From CAZAMB01 sp964501365 (GTDB lineage Bacteria; Planctomycetota; Phycisphaerae; UBA1845): DNA of 64,000 bases. The notes under the pieces were generated by a model. That model was not told the DNA's origin, did not search any database, and worked only from the letters and a program-made list of their open reading frames with translations. Position numbers and translations under genes: made by a program. Numbering within the stretch: position 1 is the stretch's first letter; each line of letters opens with the position of its first letter. Location of the stretch: the NCBI GenBank assembly GCA_964501365.1, contig CAZCST010000001.1:62001-126000 (forward strand), given 5' to 3'. Of the stretch, positions 34,944 through 43,850 are shown one piece after another.

Positions 34944-34987
34944 GGGGGTCGTGCGGTCCGGAGGGACGCGCGGCCCCCGCTTCTTTT
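34944..34987 (+). terminator. Rho-independent terminator after the M16 protease gene
   Basis: The hairpin spans 34944-34978 (GGGGGTCGTGCGGTCC ... GGACGCGCGGCCCCC): about 15 base pairs with two G-U pairs and one bulge, and a GGAG loop. It is followed by GCTTCTTTT. It lies 107 bases after the protease stop. Confidence 0.65.
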
Positions 34988-35040
34988 CCATCAGGTCTAA
35001 GAGTGATGCCAGGACACGCCTAGCTGCAGCCCTTCGGCCC

Positions 35041-35124
35041 TCACCCACCGCCTTTGCGTGTGATGACAATGACAAAAACTGCAGCCGCTGCGAGTCCCAA
35101 TATGGCAATCTGCTCCCAACTCAT
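35041..35124 (-). CDS. Small single-helix membrane peptide (27 aa)
   Basis: A very short reading frame starting MSWEQIAILGLAAAAVFVIV and ending ITRKGGG. One hydrophobic helix spans residues 5-22, and a positive tail suggests the C-terminus stays in the cytoplasm. It has a strong AGGAG seven bases before the ATG. Fourteen bases of this leader are identical to the leader of the tandem ACT gene. I cannot assign a function. It could be a real small protein or a leader peptide for nothing obvious downstream. Confidence 0.5.
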   Translation of the reverse strand: MSWEQIAILGLAAAAVFVIVITRKGGG

Positions 35125-35345
35125 GTCGAATCTCCTGACTTCTGACCAAGTTTCGAACCATACATTCTACGATCCTGCCTGCCTGATGTTTCATCGGCCT
35201 TTTTTCGTCGATTGGGCTGGTTTTTCACGCCAGCCACCGAATCACTCGACAGACCGGCGTACTCGTGCGATACTAATTGGCTCGGAATCATTTTGCGGCC
35301 CCTATTGGGGCCGTGGGCTTTCTATAGAAGGGACACCTCGCCGCG

Positions 35346-37607
35346 ATGCAACCTGAATCACTGGTGAAGCTGGTCGGTAGCGGAAATACGTCAACAGTCG
35401 AAGAAGAATGGCTCAAGCTTCTGGAATTGCCAGGGCTGACCCCTACCAAGCTTCAGCCCTACCATCCCGTACTGGCTGAACTCGTCAAAGTCGGCAAGGC
35501 GCAGCAGGCCGAGGCCCTTGCCACAATGGCCCTGGAAACCCTCGGCGATGCGGGTGATCCCGAACACGTCGTGAAGATGGCGTCCGCTTTCCTTCTGGCC
35601 ATCGGTGACAGCGCACCGCTTCGAAAGCTGGTGACCGAACTTTTCCGTTCCACCTACGCCGATCGCGAGCAGCTCGAAGAGCTTCTCAAGGCGACAGGGC
35701 TGCCCGGCGGACGCCCCGTGCGGCGGGCGCTGAGAGCCCTCGATGTCTGCCTGTCGCTCAAGGAAGGCGACTATCTGACCGCTCGCGACGATGAGACAGC
35801 CGCACGGGTCGAAGCCATTCAGATCAGTTCGTGGACGTTTCAGGTGCATGATGGCGAGGAAACTGAGGAATTTGACGCCGTCACGCTGGCAGACCGGTAC
35901 CGCAAGGCATCCGCCACCGAATTTGCCGTAATCAAGCATTTCACCCCGGATCAGCTGGTCGCAAGGCTCAACCAGGACCCGGGTGTATTCGTGCTGGACA
36001 TGTGCGTTCAGCGCGGTGGAAAGATCGACTCCGTGGGACTGGAGCAACTTCTGGTCCCTGAGGTGTTCACAGCAGACGAGTTTGAGAAATGGTGGTCAAA
36101 GGCCCGCACCGCCATTCGCAAACAGCCGAACCTCAAGCTCGAGGGCCGCTCGCCCTATTACGTCAGCTATGTCGAGGCGCCTTCGGGCGGCGATGACCAG
36201 ATTGCCACCGATTTTCGCCGCCTCCGTGAACCGTGGGCCCAACTGGCCTGTGTTGAGCGGTACATCAAGGATTCCAAGAGCAAGGGAACCCCTGTTTCAT
36301 CTGAACTATTGCGGAGTTTCTACGAGGAATTCCGTGCGCAAGCGGAGCGCTCCACCGAAAAGAGCACCGTACCCGCTCCCATCATGTGGCTGCTTACCTG
36401 GCGGCTGGGGCAAATGGCGGGTGAGAATCAGGTGCCCGAACGATTGATTCAATACCTGGCTGCCGAGAAGGACCTCGTCCGCATCATTCGGCAGATCGAC
36501 GATGAGGCGCTGGTCGAGATGCTGTGCGAGGCCTTGGTCGCCGCGAGGACCGATTGGGCCGATCAACTATTGATCCTCTTGCCGTATCTTCCGACCGGCG
36601 TGTGCGATCAGGCAGTGGCCCGGCTGCTCAAGTCAGGACGGCCTATCTCCGAACTGCACGAAGTCGTTCAGAAGATTCTCAGTCTGCCGATCGAGTCATT
36701 TGACGCCCTGCTCTGGCTTTGGGATGGACCCAGGAACCCCGAAGTTCTCGCCGGCGTCAGTCCGGTGACAGTGCTGACCCGCACACTCCGGGCGTTGGAC
36801 GACTGTCGGCGCGACGACCGTGTGCCGCGCACGCTTGCCAAAAAGCTTTCCAACCGCGCCCGGTCCGTCCTGGGCGCCCGGCGTTATGAACAGTTCGTGT
36901 CGCTGGTCAAAACTCTGGATCGCGGAATGGCCATTGCCCTGCGAAGCCAGATCTCCCCGCTCGAAAATCTGGGTCGGTCCGTGCCCGAGGACATGCTGCT
37001 CATTCTGAGCCGCGCGTTCCCGGTCCGCGATCAACAGCCGGTCGTTCCCCAGTGGCAGCGCGAAGACGTTCTGTACGTCACGGAACAGGGCATGGCCCAC
37101 AAGCAGGCGGAAATCGAACACCATGTCAACGTCAAGATGCGCGACAACGCCCGCGCGATCGGCGCAGCCGCCGAACACGGCGATCTCAGCGAAAACTCCG
37201 AGTACAAGTTTGCCCTCGAAGAGCGCGACCTCCTCCGGGCGCGCCTCGCCCAGATGAACACCGAAATGGCCTCCGCCAAGGTGCTCGCGCCGGCCGACGT
37301 TATGCTCGATCAAGTATCCATCGGAACCCGCGTCGTATTTCGCCGCGTCGACGACAATGCCGAATATCAAATGACTTTCTTGAGCCCATGGGAGGCCGAC
37401 CATTCCAAGGGTTGGTTCAACTATCGAGCACCCATGGCCCAGGGAATTCTTGGCAAGCGAATCGGCGACATGGTGGAGTTTGATCACGGCGAGACCAAGG
37501 GCCAATACCGCGTCGCCGAAATTCACAATGGCATTGAGCACCTCGAAATGAAGGCGTTTGAAAGCCAGAACTACGACACCGCCAAGCACGACCACGCACA
37601 CGCATGA
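35346..37607 (+). CDS. GreA/GreB-type transcription factor fused to a ~590-residue N-terminal region
   Basis: A 753-aa protein. The last ~160 residues are a Gre factor: a coiled coil with HVNVKMRDNARAIGAAAEHG, then DLSENSEYKFALEERDLLRA (the D-L-S-E-N tip that reaches the RNA polymerase active site), and a C-terminal domain (GILGKRIGDMVEFDHGETKG). The rest is helical, with TPR/HEAT-like packing and a conserved-looking block FEKWWSKARTAIRKQPNLKL. From memory, Chlamydia GreA has a comparable long N-terminal extension. Its stop overlaps ychF by four bases (ATGA). It rescues backtracked polymerase; the extension's role is unknown. Confidence 0.88.
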   Translation: MQPESLVKLVGSGNTSTVEEEWLKLLELPGLTPTKLQPYHPVLAELVKVGKAQQAEALATMALETLGDAGDPEHVVKMASAFLLAIGDSAPLRKLVTELFRSTYADREQLEELLKATGLPGGRPVRRALRALDVCLSLKEGDYLTARDDETAARVEAIQISSWTFQVHDGEETEEFDAVTLADRYRKASATEFAVIKHFTPDQLVARLNQDPGVFVLDMCVQRGGKIDSVGLEQLLVPEVFTADEFEKWWSKARTAIRKQPNLKLEGRSPYYVSYVEAPSGGDDQIATDFRRLREPWAQLACVERYIKDSKSKGTPVSSELLRSFYEEFRAQAERSTEKSTVPAPIMWLLTWRLGQMAGENQVPERLIQYLAAEKDLVRIIRQIDDEALVEMLCEALVAARTDWADQLLILLPYLPTGVCDQAVARLLKSGRPISELHEVVQKILSLPIESFDALLWLWDGPRNPEVLAGVSPVTVLTRTLRALDDCRRDDRVPRTLAKKLSNRARSVLGARRYEQFVSLVKTLDRGMAIALRSQISPLENLGRSVPEDMLLILSRAFPVRDQQPVVPQWQREDVLYVTEQGMAHKQAEIEHHVNVKMRDNARAIGAAAEHGDLSENSEYKFALEERDLLRARLAQMNTEMASAKVLAPADVMLDQVSIGTRVVFRRVDDNAEYQMTFLSPWEADHSKGWFNYRAPMAQGILGKRIGDMVEFDHGETKGQYRVAEIHNGIEHLEMKAFESQNYDTAKHDHAHA

Positions 37608-38668
37608 AAGTCGCCATCGTTGGATTACCAAAGTCGGGCAAGTCAACGGTGTTCACTGCCGTAACCGGCCTGGCCGTCGATCCCTATGCTCCGCCCCAGG
37701 CCCATCAGGGTGTCGTGCGCGTGCCCGACCCCCGACTCAACTATCTCACTGAGCTCTACAAGCCCAAAAAGGTGACCCAGGCCACCATCGAATTCATCGA
37801 CATTCCCGGCTGTTCGCTCAGCGACGCGCATGGACGCGATGCATGGAAACAATTGCTGCCTACCGTGCGGCAGGCGGATGCGCTGGTGGCCGTCGTGCGG
37901 GATTTCAAGAACGACGCCGTGCCGGCCTACCGCGACCGCATCGACGCGCAGGCGGATTTCGACGAGGTCTGGGCCGAGCTGATTTTCGCCGACCTGGACG
38001 CAGTGACGACCCGTCTTGAGCGGCTCGAAAAAGGACTCAAGAAGCCCACCGGATCGCAGGACGCGCAGAAACATGAAATGGCCTTGCTGGAACGATGCAA
38101 GACCGCACTGGAGAGTGACGCGCCGCTCTCGAGCGTTTTGAATTCGGATAACGACCGCGCGGTAGTGTCGAGTTTTTCTTTCCTGACTCAAAAGCCCATC
38201 ATTTGCGTGCGTAATGTCTCCGACGATGCAGTGGCTTCCGCGAAGCCGGTTCAGGCCGGGCACGCAGCAGGCTCCATCGCGCTCAGTGCTTCAATCGAAG
38301 CGGAGATCGCCCTTCTGGACCCCTCAGATCGGGCAGCGTTCCTGGCCGATCTGGGCCTGCAAGCTCCCGCAAAGGACCGGCTCATCCAAACCTCCTACCA
38401 GGCGATGGGACTGATTTCGTTCCTGACCATGGGCGAAGACGAGGTCCGCGCCTGGACGATCACCAAGGGTAGCACCGCCGTCGAAGCCGCAGGAAAAATC
38501 CATTCCGATCTGGCACGAGGATTCGTCCGGGCGGAAACGATTGCCTATGACGACCTCGTGACGCATAAGGATTCCAAGGGTGCAAAGGCTGCAGGCAAAG
38601 CCCGCAAGGAAGGCAAAACGTACATCGTCGCCGATGGCGACATCCTCAATATCCTCTCCAGCACATGA
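37604..38668 (+). CDS. ychF: Obg-like GTPase/ATPase YchF
   Basis: A 354-aa YchF with P-loop GLPKSGKSTVFTAVTG, switch II DIPGCSLSDAHGRD, and a C-terminal TGS domain (LISFLTMGEDEVRAWTITKG ... DLARGFVRAETIAYDDL). The family prefers ATP and binds ribosomes. The usual N-V of GLPNVGKS is K-S here. Its ATG overlaps the Gre-fusion stop, so the two are probably translated together, which would link polymerase rescue with ribosome-associated control. Confidence 0.93.
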   Translation: MKVAIVGLPKSGKSTVFTAVTGLAVDPYAPPQAHQGVVRVPDPRLNYLTELYKPKKVTQATIEFIDIPGCSLSDAHGRDAWKQLLPTVRQADALVAVVRDFKNDAVPAYRDRIDAQADFDEVWAELIFADLDAVTTRLERLEKGLKKPTGSQDAQKHEMALLERCKTALESDAPLSSVLNSDNDRAVVSSFSFLTQKPIICVRNVSDDAVASAKPVQAGHAAGSIALSASIEAEIALLDPSDRAAFLADLGLQAPAKDRLIQTSYQAMGLISFLTMGEDEVRAWTITKGSTAVEAAGKIHSDLARGFVRAETIAYDDLVTHKDSKGAKAAGKARKEGKTYIVADGDILNILSST

Positions 38669-38690
38669 ATGCCCAGGCTCGGCATCAAAA

Positions 38691-38728
38691 CCCCCTCTCC
38701 CCTCGGCAGAGGGTTGGGGTGAGGGCAA
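38691..38728. repeat. Dispersed CCCTCTCCCC...GGGGTGAGGG repeat
   Basis: The sequence CCCCCTCTCCCCTCGGCAGA is followed by GGGTTGGGGTGAGGGCAA. It is an imperfect hairpin of the same type as the copies inside cysS (48664-48700 and 48904-48940) and the shorter one at 41521-41556. This copy lies in intergenic DNA after ychF. Confidence 0.65.
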
Positions 38729-38793
38729 AATAGCCGTAGATTTTCTCTTCGGTTATTTGCGATTGAGTGGGGGAAGCAGTTGTAAGACAAAGC

Positions 38794-40032
38794 CTAATGG
38801 GGACTGCGGGATTCGCGTTCGCGCACGCGATCCGGCAGCGCCGTAAACAGCTCGACCTCTTCATCAGACAAGTCTACGTGACGTCTCGCCATCATCGCCG
38901 AGGCCACGTCCATCGCCCGCATCGGATCGCCGGAGCTGATCTTCTCGCCCGTGCACCACGCAAAGGAGGGAACATATTTCGGAATCAGTCCGCCACCCGA
39001 AATGCTGGCCGCAAATCCGATGTAACACCCCGTGGGAATCGCCGTATTGATGCCGATCTTGGCGTGGTCCCCGATCACCGCACCGAAGAACATCTGGCCG
39101 GTATCGACTTCCTTACCCCCCACCGGAACGCGAACCGTGCCGTACGTATTCTTCAAGTCCGAGTTCGATGCGCCGGCGCCGATATTGACCCAACTGCCGA
39201 CATACGAGTGGCCCAGAAAGCCCAGATGCTGCTTGTTGGTGTAACCCAGAATCACGCAGCGTTGGACTTCGCCGCCGATCTTGCATACCGGACCGATGGA
39301 GTTGCCGCCATGCAGCCAGGCATGAGCGTTGATGCGACTTCCGGGCCCCACCGCCAGCGGGCCTTCGAGTACGCAGTAGGGACCCACGAACACGTCATCG
39401 CCCAGGAACACCGAGCCCTTGGCCGTATCGATGATGGCCGTTGGATGAATCTCAACGCGCTCTCCCACGTGCAGCTTCTCTCGCGGCCCTTCGAGTAAAG
39501 GCAGCGTCACGTCGGAATCAACCATTGCATCACCCGGTTGCCAGTCCTGTTCAAGCAACTCCCCCAGACCTGCGACGATGTCCCACGGATATCGAATCAT
39601 TCGACCGGAGGCCATTGCGCGCGGCAGCCCCTTGAGCGTGGTCCGCAAGCCATCGCCGCCGCACAGATCGCGCGGTGTGCATTCGCCGGCAAGCTTGCCG
39701 TCGCAAACAATGTAGGCGATCTCATGGTCCGGAGTTTCGCCTATCGCAGCAATCGTGGGAAATTCAACAGGACCATCAGGCAGCCATCTGGAATTTACCA
39801 GCACCGCAGGACCGGGAAGCGGAGAATTGGCCGGCGCTCCGCATCGCTGCGCCGCCACCGTCCTCATCCATTCGCGAGTCCACACACCGCTGACCGGAGT
39901 GCCGAGCCGCTGCGCAATTCGATCGAGCACGATTTTGCGTCCCACGCCGAGTTCGAAGGCGCTGCGCCAGAAAAGAAAGGGCGAAAACCCACCGAGGCCT
40001 TCGTCTTCAAATAGGATAAGCGGTCTTTTCAC
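38794..40032 (-). CDS. GlmU-like sugar nucleotidyltransferase with left-handed beta-helix
   Basis: A 412-aa protein. The N-terminal half begins VKRPLILFEDEGLGGFSPFL and resembles a putative nucleotidyltransferase domain (DUF4954/NTP_transf_4-like). The C-terminal half has hexapeptide repeats making a beta-helix (SVFLGDDVFVGPYCVLEGPL, GPGSRINAHAWLHGGNSIGP). It is related to GlmU/GlgC-type enzymes that activate or acetylate sugars for envelope polysaccharides. The exact substrate is unknown. GTG 40032 is chosen as it starts the conserved region; the open frame extends to 40134. Confidence 0.8.
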   Translation of the reverse strand: MKRPLILFEDEGLGGFSPFLFWRSAFELGVGRKIVLDRIAQRLGTPVSGVWTREWMRTVAAQRCGAPANSPLPGPAVLVNSRWLPDGPVEFPTIAAIGETPDHEIAYIVCDGKLAGECTPRDLCGGDGLRTTLKGLPRAMASGRMIRYPWDIVAGLGELLEQDWQPGDAMVDSDVTLPLLEGPREKLHVGERVEIHPTAIIDTAKGSVFLGDDVFVGPYCVLEGPLAVGPGSRINAHAWLHGGNSIGPVCKIGGEVQRCVILGYTNKQHLGFLGHSYVGSWVNIGAGASNSDLKNTYGTVRVPVGGKEVDTGQMFFGAVIGDHAKIGINTAIPTGCYIGFAASISGGGLIPKYVPSFAWCTGEKISSGDPMRAMDVASAMMARRHVDLSDEEVELFTALPDRVRERESRSPH

Positions 40033-40212
40033 GACGGAAAGTATACGAAACGTGCGTTCCTTTGCACGCGCCCGCAATTTAGGTTCCCGCACCGCGAATC
40101 TCGAATCCGCACTGACAGGCGACAGACAGGGCAATCAGACCGGCGACCGCAAGGGGAGGGTGTGTGACGAGAGGCACTCAGATTGGTGCGTCACAAGTAG
40201 GCAGAAACAACA

Positions 40213-40239
40213 GAGGCCTGTGCCGACGGCACAAGCCTC
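40213..40239. repeat. Palindrome GAGGC-TGTGCC-GAC-GGCACA-GCCTC in a gene-poor gap
   Basis: A 12-base hairpin with one mismatch, three-base loop. It lies in the 559-base gap 40033-40591 between divergent genes. The rest of the gap holds no supported gene; it includes an AT-rich stretch near 40480-40560 with TTGACA at 40550 but no matching -10. The hairpin type (GTGCC/GGCAC) suggests a dispersed repeat. Confidence 0.5.
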
Positions 40240-40591
40240 GTCAATGTCTGGTTCGCGCAACCGCCAGAGCCGGCGGAAGCCACTGGTCGGAACCCTTCGT
40301 AGAAGGTGGGCGACTCACGGCATCCGGACCGCCGACCTCGTATGGGGTCGGTACGTCGTTTGACGCCTGAATCTGAGTCTCCCGGTGTTCCCTTATCGGT
40401 TCAGCCAAGTGAAAGCACCCAACCGAGCACGGAAGCCGCATCGAACAGACACGATCATTATAGACAACCCGGACGATGGGTCCAAAGAAAAATGCCGCAA
40501 AGATGGTTCGCAAATCTTTTTCTTTTTTCACAAAGGCGGGTAGAATTTTCTTGACAAATAATTCGCTGACGATCTTCGCAAAGGCTGCACC

Positions 40592-41488
40592 TTGACCGCT
40601 CCTGACCCGAAATTCCAATCGCTTCCGCAACTGCGAAATCATCCGCGCGACTGGAAGAATCATTCCTACGTCTACCCCGTGATTTCCCGGCGCAGCGGCG
40701 GACTTTCCATCGGCGTCAACCTGAATCCCGATACGGCCTGCAACTTCGACTGCGTGTACTGCCAGGTGGATCGGATCACGCCGCCTCGCGTACGCGAAGT
40801 CGTGCCCGGCGTCCTCGAACACGAATTGCGGACGATGATTGAGCTGGCACAATCGGGCGCGCTGTTTGAGGATGATGCATTTCAGGACGTTCCTGCGCAA
40901 TTCCGATCCATCAGGGATATTTCCTTTTCCGGCGACGGCGAGCCCACCACCTGCCCGCAATTCCGCGAGGCCGTTGCCATCGCTGCGCGACTGCGAAGCG
41001 AGTTTCATTTGGACGAAACTCGCCTCGTGCTGATCACCGACGCCTGTTATCTGACACGGCCCGCCGTCATCGAAGGGCTGGCGATCCTGGATGCAAATCA
41101 AGGGGAAATCTGGGCCAAGCTCGACGCGGGAACCGAAGAATATTATCGGCGCGTAAATGTGCCCAACTACCCCCTGCGACATGTGATGGAAAACATCACG
41201 TCGGCCGCCCGCGTCCGGCCCATCGTGATTCAATCCTTGTTTATGAAGCTCGATGGAATCGGGCCTGACGAGGCGGAGATCGCGGCCTACACAGACCGGC
41301 TTCGGGAAGTAGTCAGCGGCGGTGGTATGATCAAGCTCGTACAGGTGTATACGGTTGCCCGGCGACCCGCAAAGTCATTCGTCAGCGCGCTTTCCAATCA
41401 GGAAGTAGACTACATCCGCGATACGGTTCGCCTGAGAACCGGCCTCCCCGCGGAGAGCTTTTATTCCGGAAAACCGGAAACAAATTAG
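40592..41488 (+). CDS. Radical SAM protein
   Basis: A 298-aa radical SAM enzyme. The iron-sulfur motif is C50-x3-C54-x2-C57 (DTACNFDCVYCQVDR), and the SAM-binding glycine strand is DISFSGDGEPTTCPQF. Later blocks are IWAKLDAGTEEYYRRVNVPN and IVIQSLFMKLDG. The pattern resembles archaeal/bacterial Elp3-unrelated radical SAM proteins with wyosine-like features (S-G-D-G-E-P-T), but the substrate is unknown. The start is TTG 40592, with AAAGG about eight bases upstream. Confidence 0.88.
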   Translation: MTAPDPKFQSLPQLRNHPRDWKNHSYVYPVISRRSGGLSIGVNLNPDTACNFDCVYCQVDRITPPRVREVVPGVLEHELRTMIELAQSGALFEDDAFQDVPAQFRSIRDISFSGDGEPTTCPQFREAVAIAARLRSEFHLDETRLVLITDACYLTRPAVIEGLAILDANQGEIWAKLDAGTEEYYRRVNVPNYPLRHVMENITSAARVRPIVIQSLFMKLDGIGPDEAEIAAYTDRLREVVSGGGMIKLVQVYTVARRPAKSFVSALSNQEVDYIRDTVRLRTGLPAESFYSGKPETN

Positions 41489-41520
41489 TCCCCGTCCTAA
41501 TACAAGAGCCCGATGGCAAA

Positions 41521-41556
41521 CCCCACTCCCTTCAAGGGAAACGGCAGGGTGAGGGT
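41521..41556. repeat. Dispersed CCCTT...AAGGG / GGGTGAGGGT repeat
   Basis: A shorter member of the CCCTCTCCC/GGGTGAGGG family (CCCCACTCCCTTCAAGGGAA, then ACGGCAGGGTGAGGGT). It is intergenic, after the radical SAM gene and before the convergent lipoprotein gene. Confidence 0.5.
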
Positions 41557-41590
41557 CGAGACATCCACAGCCAGGACAGTGCCGTTTATG

Positions 41591-41893
41591 CTATTCGTAG
41601 GCAAGCGTAACCAAAGCATCGGCGCACGCGGTACAGGAGACGGCGCACACCCCGCCGCTGTTGCCGTCGCAATGGTTCTGAAGGCAATCACCCACGATTT
41701 CTGCAATCGCCTCCAACTGTGATGATCCGTCACTTTGATTGGACTGCGCACTGGCAAACCATGTGCGTGCCTCGGCCCGCGCAAAGAACGCGCAATCGTC
41801 CGGCACGACCGGCAAACTGCCGCCGGCGCCGCACCCGGCGAAGGTCATCAGAGCCACAGCTACCGCCGTTCGATGGAATGCGTTCTTGATCAT
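41591..41893 (-). CDS. Small Cys-rich lipoprotein, unknown function
   Basis: A 100-aa lipoprotein. The signal MIKNAFHRTAVAVALMTFAG ends in a lipobox cysteine followed by GAGGS. The mature part has five further cysteines, including the cluster HCDGNSGGVCAVSCTACADA, which suggests disulfides or a metal site. GGGGAGG is about seven bases before the ATG. It is downstream of the Cys-rich/TSP3 gene on the same strand, with a dispersed repeat between them. Confidence 0.7.
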   Translation of the reverse strand: MIKNAFHRTAVAVALMTFAGCGAGGSLPVVPDDCAFFARAEARTWFASAQSNQSDGSSQLEAIAEIVGDCLQNHCDGNSGGVCAVSCTACADALVTLAYE

Positions 41894-41913
41894 AAGCCGC
41901 CTCCCCGACCATG

Positions 41914-41961
41914 CCATTCTGAACGGAGCGAAGAATCTGCGCCATGCGCAGACCCTTCGCA
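41914..41961. repeat. Dispersed repeat (CCATTCTGAACGGAGCGAAGAATCT)
   Basis: A member of the widely scattered CATTCTGAGCGAAGCGAAGAATC class of interspersed repeats, with a palindromic core CTGCGCCATGCGCAG after it. It lies in the leader of the small lipoprotein gene, between its start and the upstream gene's stop. Confidence 0.55.
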
Positions 41962-41987
41962 TCCGCTCAGACTGACAGTTTCAATTG

Positions 41988-43850
41988 TTACCGCCCGCAC
42001 AGATCCGCTGCCGATTGCACGCAGGTTGCGTCCCACTCGGAATTGCAGCAGAAATTATCCGCGGCACAGACCTTCGCACAACAGGAGATATCATTGCAAC
42101 CCGGCGCGGTCCGCGCGGCATTACATTCGCCGCGACCACGCCCGCACACCGCACAAATCAAGTCGGACTGGGTCGTGCAGTTGGAGTCCCACGAAGTGAT
42201 GCAGCAGAATGGGTCTGACTCGCACACGGCGTTGCAACATTCCGAATCATTGCAGCCCGGAGCGACTTGCTCCGTGTCACAGGCCCCGGCCTGAGCATTG
42301 CAGGTCGGAAATCCCGTTGCGTTGCAGAATCCACCGGCCTGCGACGCACAGAACGCATCCCAGGTCACGTCGCAGCAGAATGTGTCCACTTCGCAGACCC
42401 GATTGCAGCAAGTGGCCGTTTCGCAACCGGGTTCATTATCGGCGTGGGCGGTAGTGCAACTACCCGTACCGTTCACGCAAGTGTCCTGGCCGCAACGGAT
42501 GGTCAGTCGCCCGTCGCCCGTCTCGCGGCTTCCAAAGAATCCGCCGACTCGAACCATGTACTTCTGACCAGCCACGGCACTGATGCTGACGCGCGACTGC
42601 GTGTTGTCTGCACCGGAGCCGCAATTATCGTCACTGCACGCGATGGGGCGGCCGGGGGCCGGGGGCTCGGCAGGGCAATCGCAGCCTGCGTAGACGGCCA
42701 TCTTCGTGTCATATCCACTGCCGCAAAGACTGATGACGGACTGACCCGTGCAGGTGGCCGTATAGCAGTACCAAATATCCGAACGGATATCGCCGCGGCC
42801 AAAGAAGAAGCAATCCGCCTGTTCAGCTGGACCATCCGTTGTCGCACCGACAGTCGAGTACACCAGTGTGCCCTCCGAAATCGCTGTCGGATTGGCACAG
42901 TTGTCGTTGGCGATGCCCGTGGCTTCCAACTGACAGGTCGAGCTGCAACCGTCGCCGTTTACCACGTTGCCGTCGTCGCATTGCTCGCCGGATTCCTTTC
43001 CGCCGTTACCGCAGACGGCCCCGCCGCCTCCGCCACCACCGGCTGGACAACCGTTGTTTGCCGCTGTACCCGGCTGATCGTCGCACTGATCCACGTCGTC
43101 CTTGACGCCATCATTGTCCGAATCACGCTGCGAGGCCGCACAACCATTGGGATCAACCGCGGCGTCGGCAACCGTGTCCGCACACTGATCGATGTCGTTG
43201 GGCACTCCGTCTCCGTCATCATCGGGCGTTCCCGGCGCGCTGACCGGACAGCCTCGGTCGTCAATTTCGACGGTCGCTGGAGTTCGCTCGCAGGCGTCAA
43301 TATTGTCAGGAACTCCATCACCATCCGAATCAAGCTGATTGGAGGCACAGCCATTGGCATCGACGGTCGCACCGGCCGGCGTATTCGGACAATCGTCATT
43401 GTTGTCTGCTACGCCATCGGAGTCGGCATCAGGGCACCCGTGCGCATCAACTTCGGTTCCCTGTCGGGTATTGGGGCAAAGGTCATTCTCGTTGAGCACT
43501 CCGTCGCCATCGGTGTCCAATTCTCGCGGCGGCCCGTCTTCTTCAAGCGTGCAGGTCGAACTGCACCCATCGCCGTTAACCGTATTGCTGTCGTCGCACT
43601 CTTCCCCATCATCCACGGTCCCGTCGCCGCACACACCTACCACGGTCTCGGTCTGGCAGGTCGAACTGCAACCGTCACCCGATGCGGTGTTTCCGTCGTC
43701 ACACTGCTCGCCGGTTTCCGTAGTTCCATTTCCGCAAACGGCAGATGGCGGAGGCGTATTTCCCGGGCAGCCACCCATGGACAGGCAAATCGAAGGGACG
43801 ATAAAAAGGGCCAAAAGGGCGACATTTCTACGAATCAAACAAAGCTGCAC
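41988..43850 (-). CDS. Cys-rich secreted lipoprotein with DUF4215, TSP type-3 and CC-x-VC modules
   Basis: A 620-aa exported protein: the signal ends at a lipobox-like SMGGC. Two myxococcal-type Cys-rich repeats follow (CGNGTTETGEQCDDGN ... GDGCSSTC), with a third mid-protein. Between them are about six thrombospondin type-3 calcium repeats (DTDGDGVLNENDLCPNT). The C-terminus has at least three copies of a Cys module of the form CCN-x-VC-x4-FCC-x3-WD-x2-C. All point to a calcium- and disulfide-stabilised surface protein. GTG 43850 has AGGAG about six bases upstream. Confidence 0.85.
   Translation of the reverse strand: MQLCLIRRNVALLALFIVPSICLSMGGCPGNTPPPSAVCGNGTTETGEQCDDGNTASGDGCSSTCQTETVVGVCGDGTVDDGEECDDSNTVNGDGCSSTCTLEEDGPPRELDTDGDGVLNENDLCPNTRQGTEVDAHGCPDADSDGVADNNDDCPNTPAGATVDANGCASNQLDSDGDGVPDNIDACERTPATVEIDDRGCPVSAPGTPDDDGDGVPNDIDQCADTVADAAVDPNGCAASQRDSDNDGVKDDVDQCDDQPGTAANNGCPAGGGGGGGAVCGNGGKESGEQCDDGNVVNGDGCSSTCQLEATGIANDNCANPTAISEGTLVYSTVGATTDGPAEQADCFFFGRGDIRSDIWYCYTATCTGQSVISLCGSGYDTKMAVYAGCDCPAEPPAPGRPIACSDDNCGSGADNTQSRVSISAVAGQKYMVRVGGFFGSRETGDGRLTIRCGQDTCVNGTGSCTTAHADNEPGCETATCCNRVCEVDTFCCDVTWDAFCASQAGGFCNATGFPTCNAQAGACDTEQVAPGCNDSECCNAVCESDPFCCITSWDSNCTTQSDLICAVCGRGRGECNAARTAPGCNDISCCAKVCAADNFCCNSEWDATCVQSAADLCGR

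Noticed and set aside
37604..37607. Possible frameshift between the Gre fusion and ychF
   Set aside because: The ATGA overlap is a normal stop-start junction; both proteins are full length.
40550..40575. TTGACA upstream of the radical SAM gene as a -35 element
   Set aside because: No acceptable -10 lies 16-18 bases downstream.
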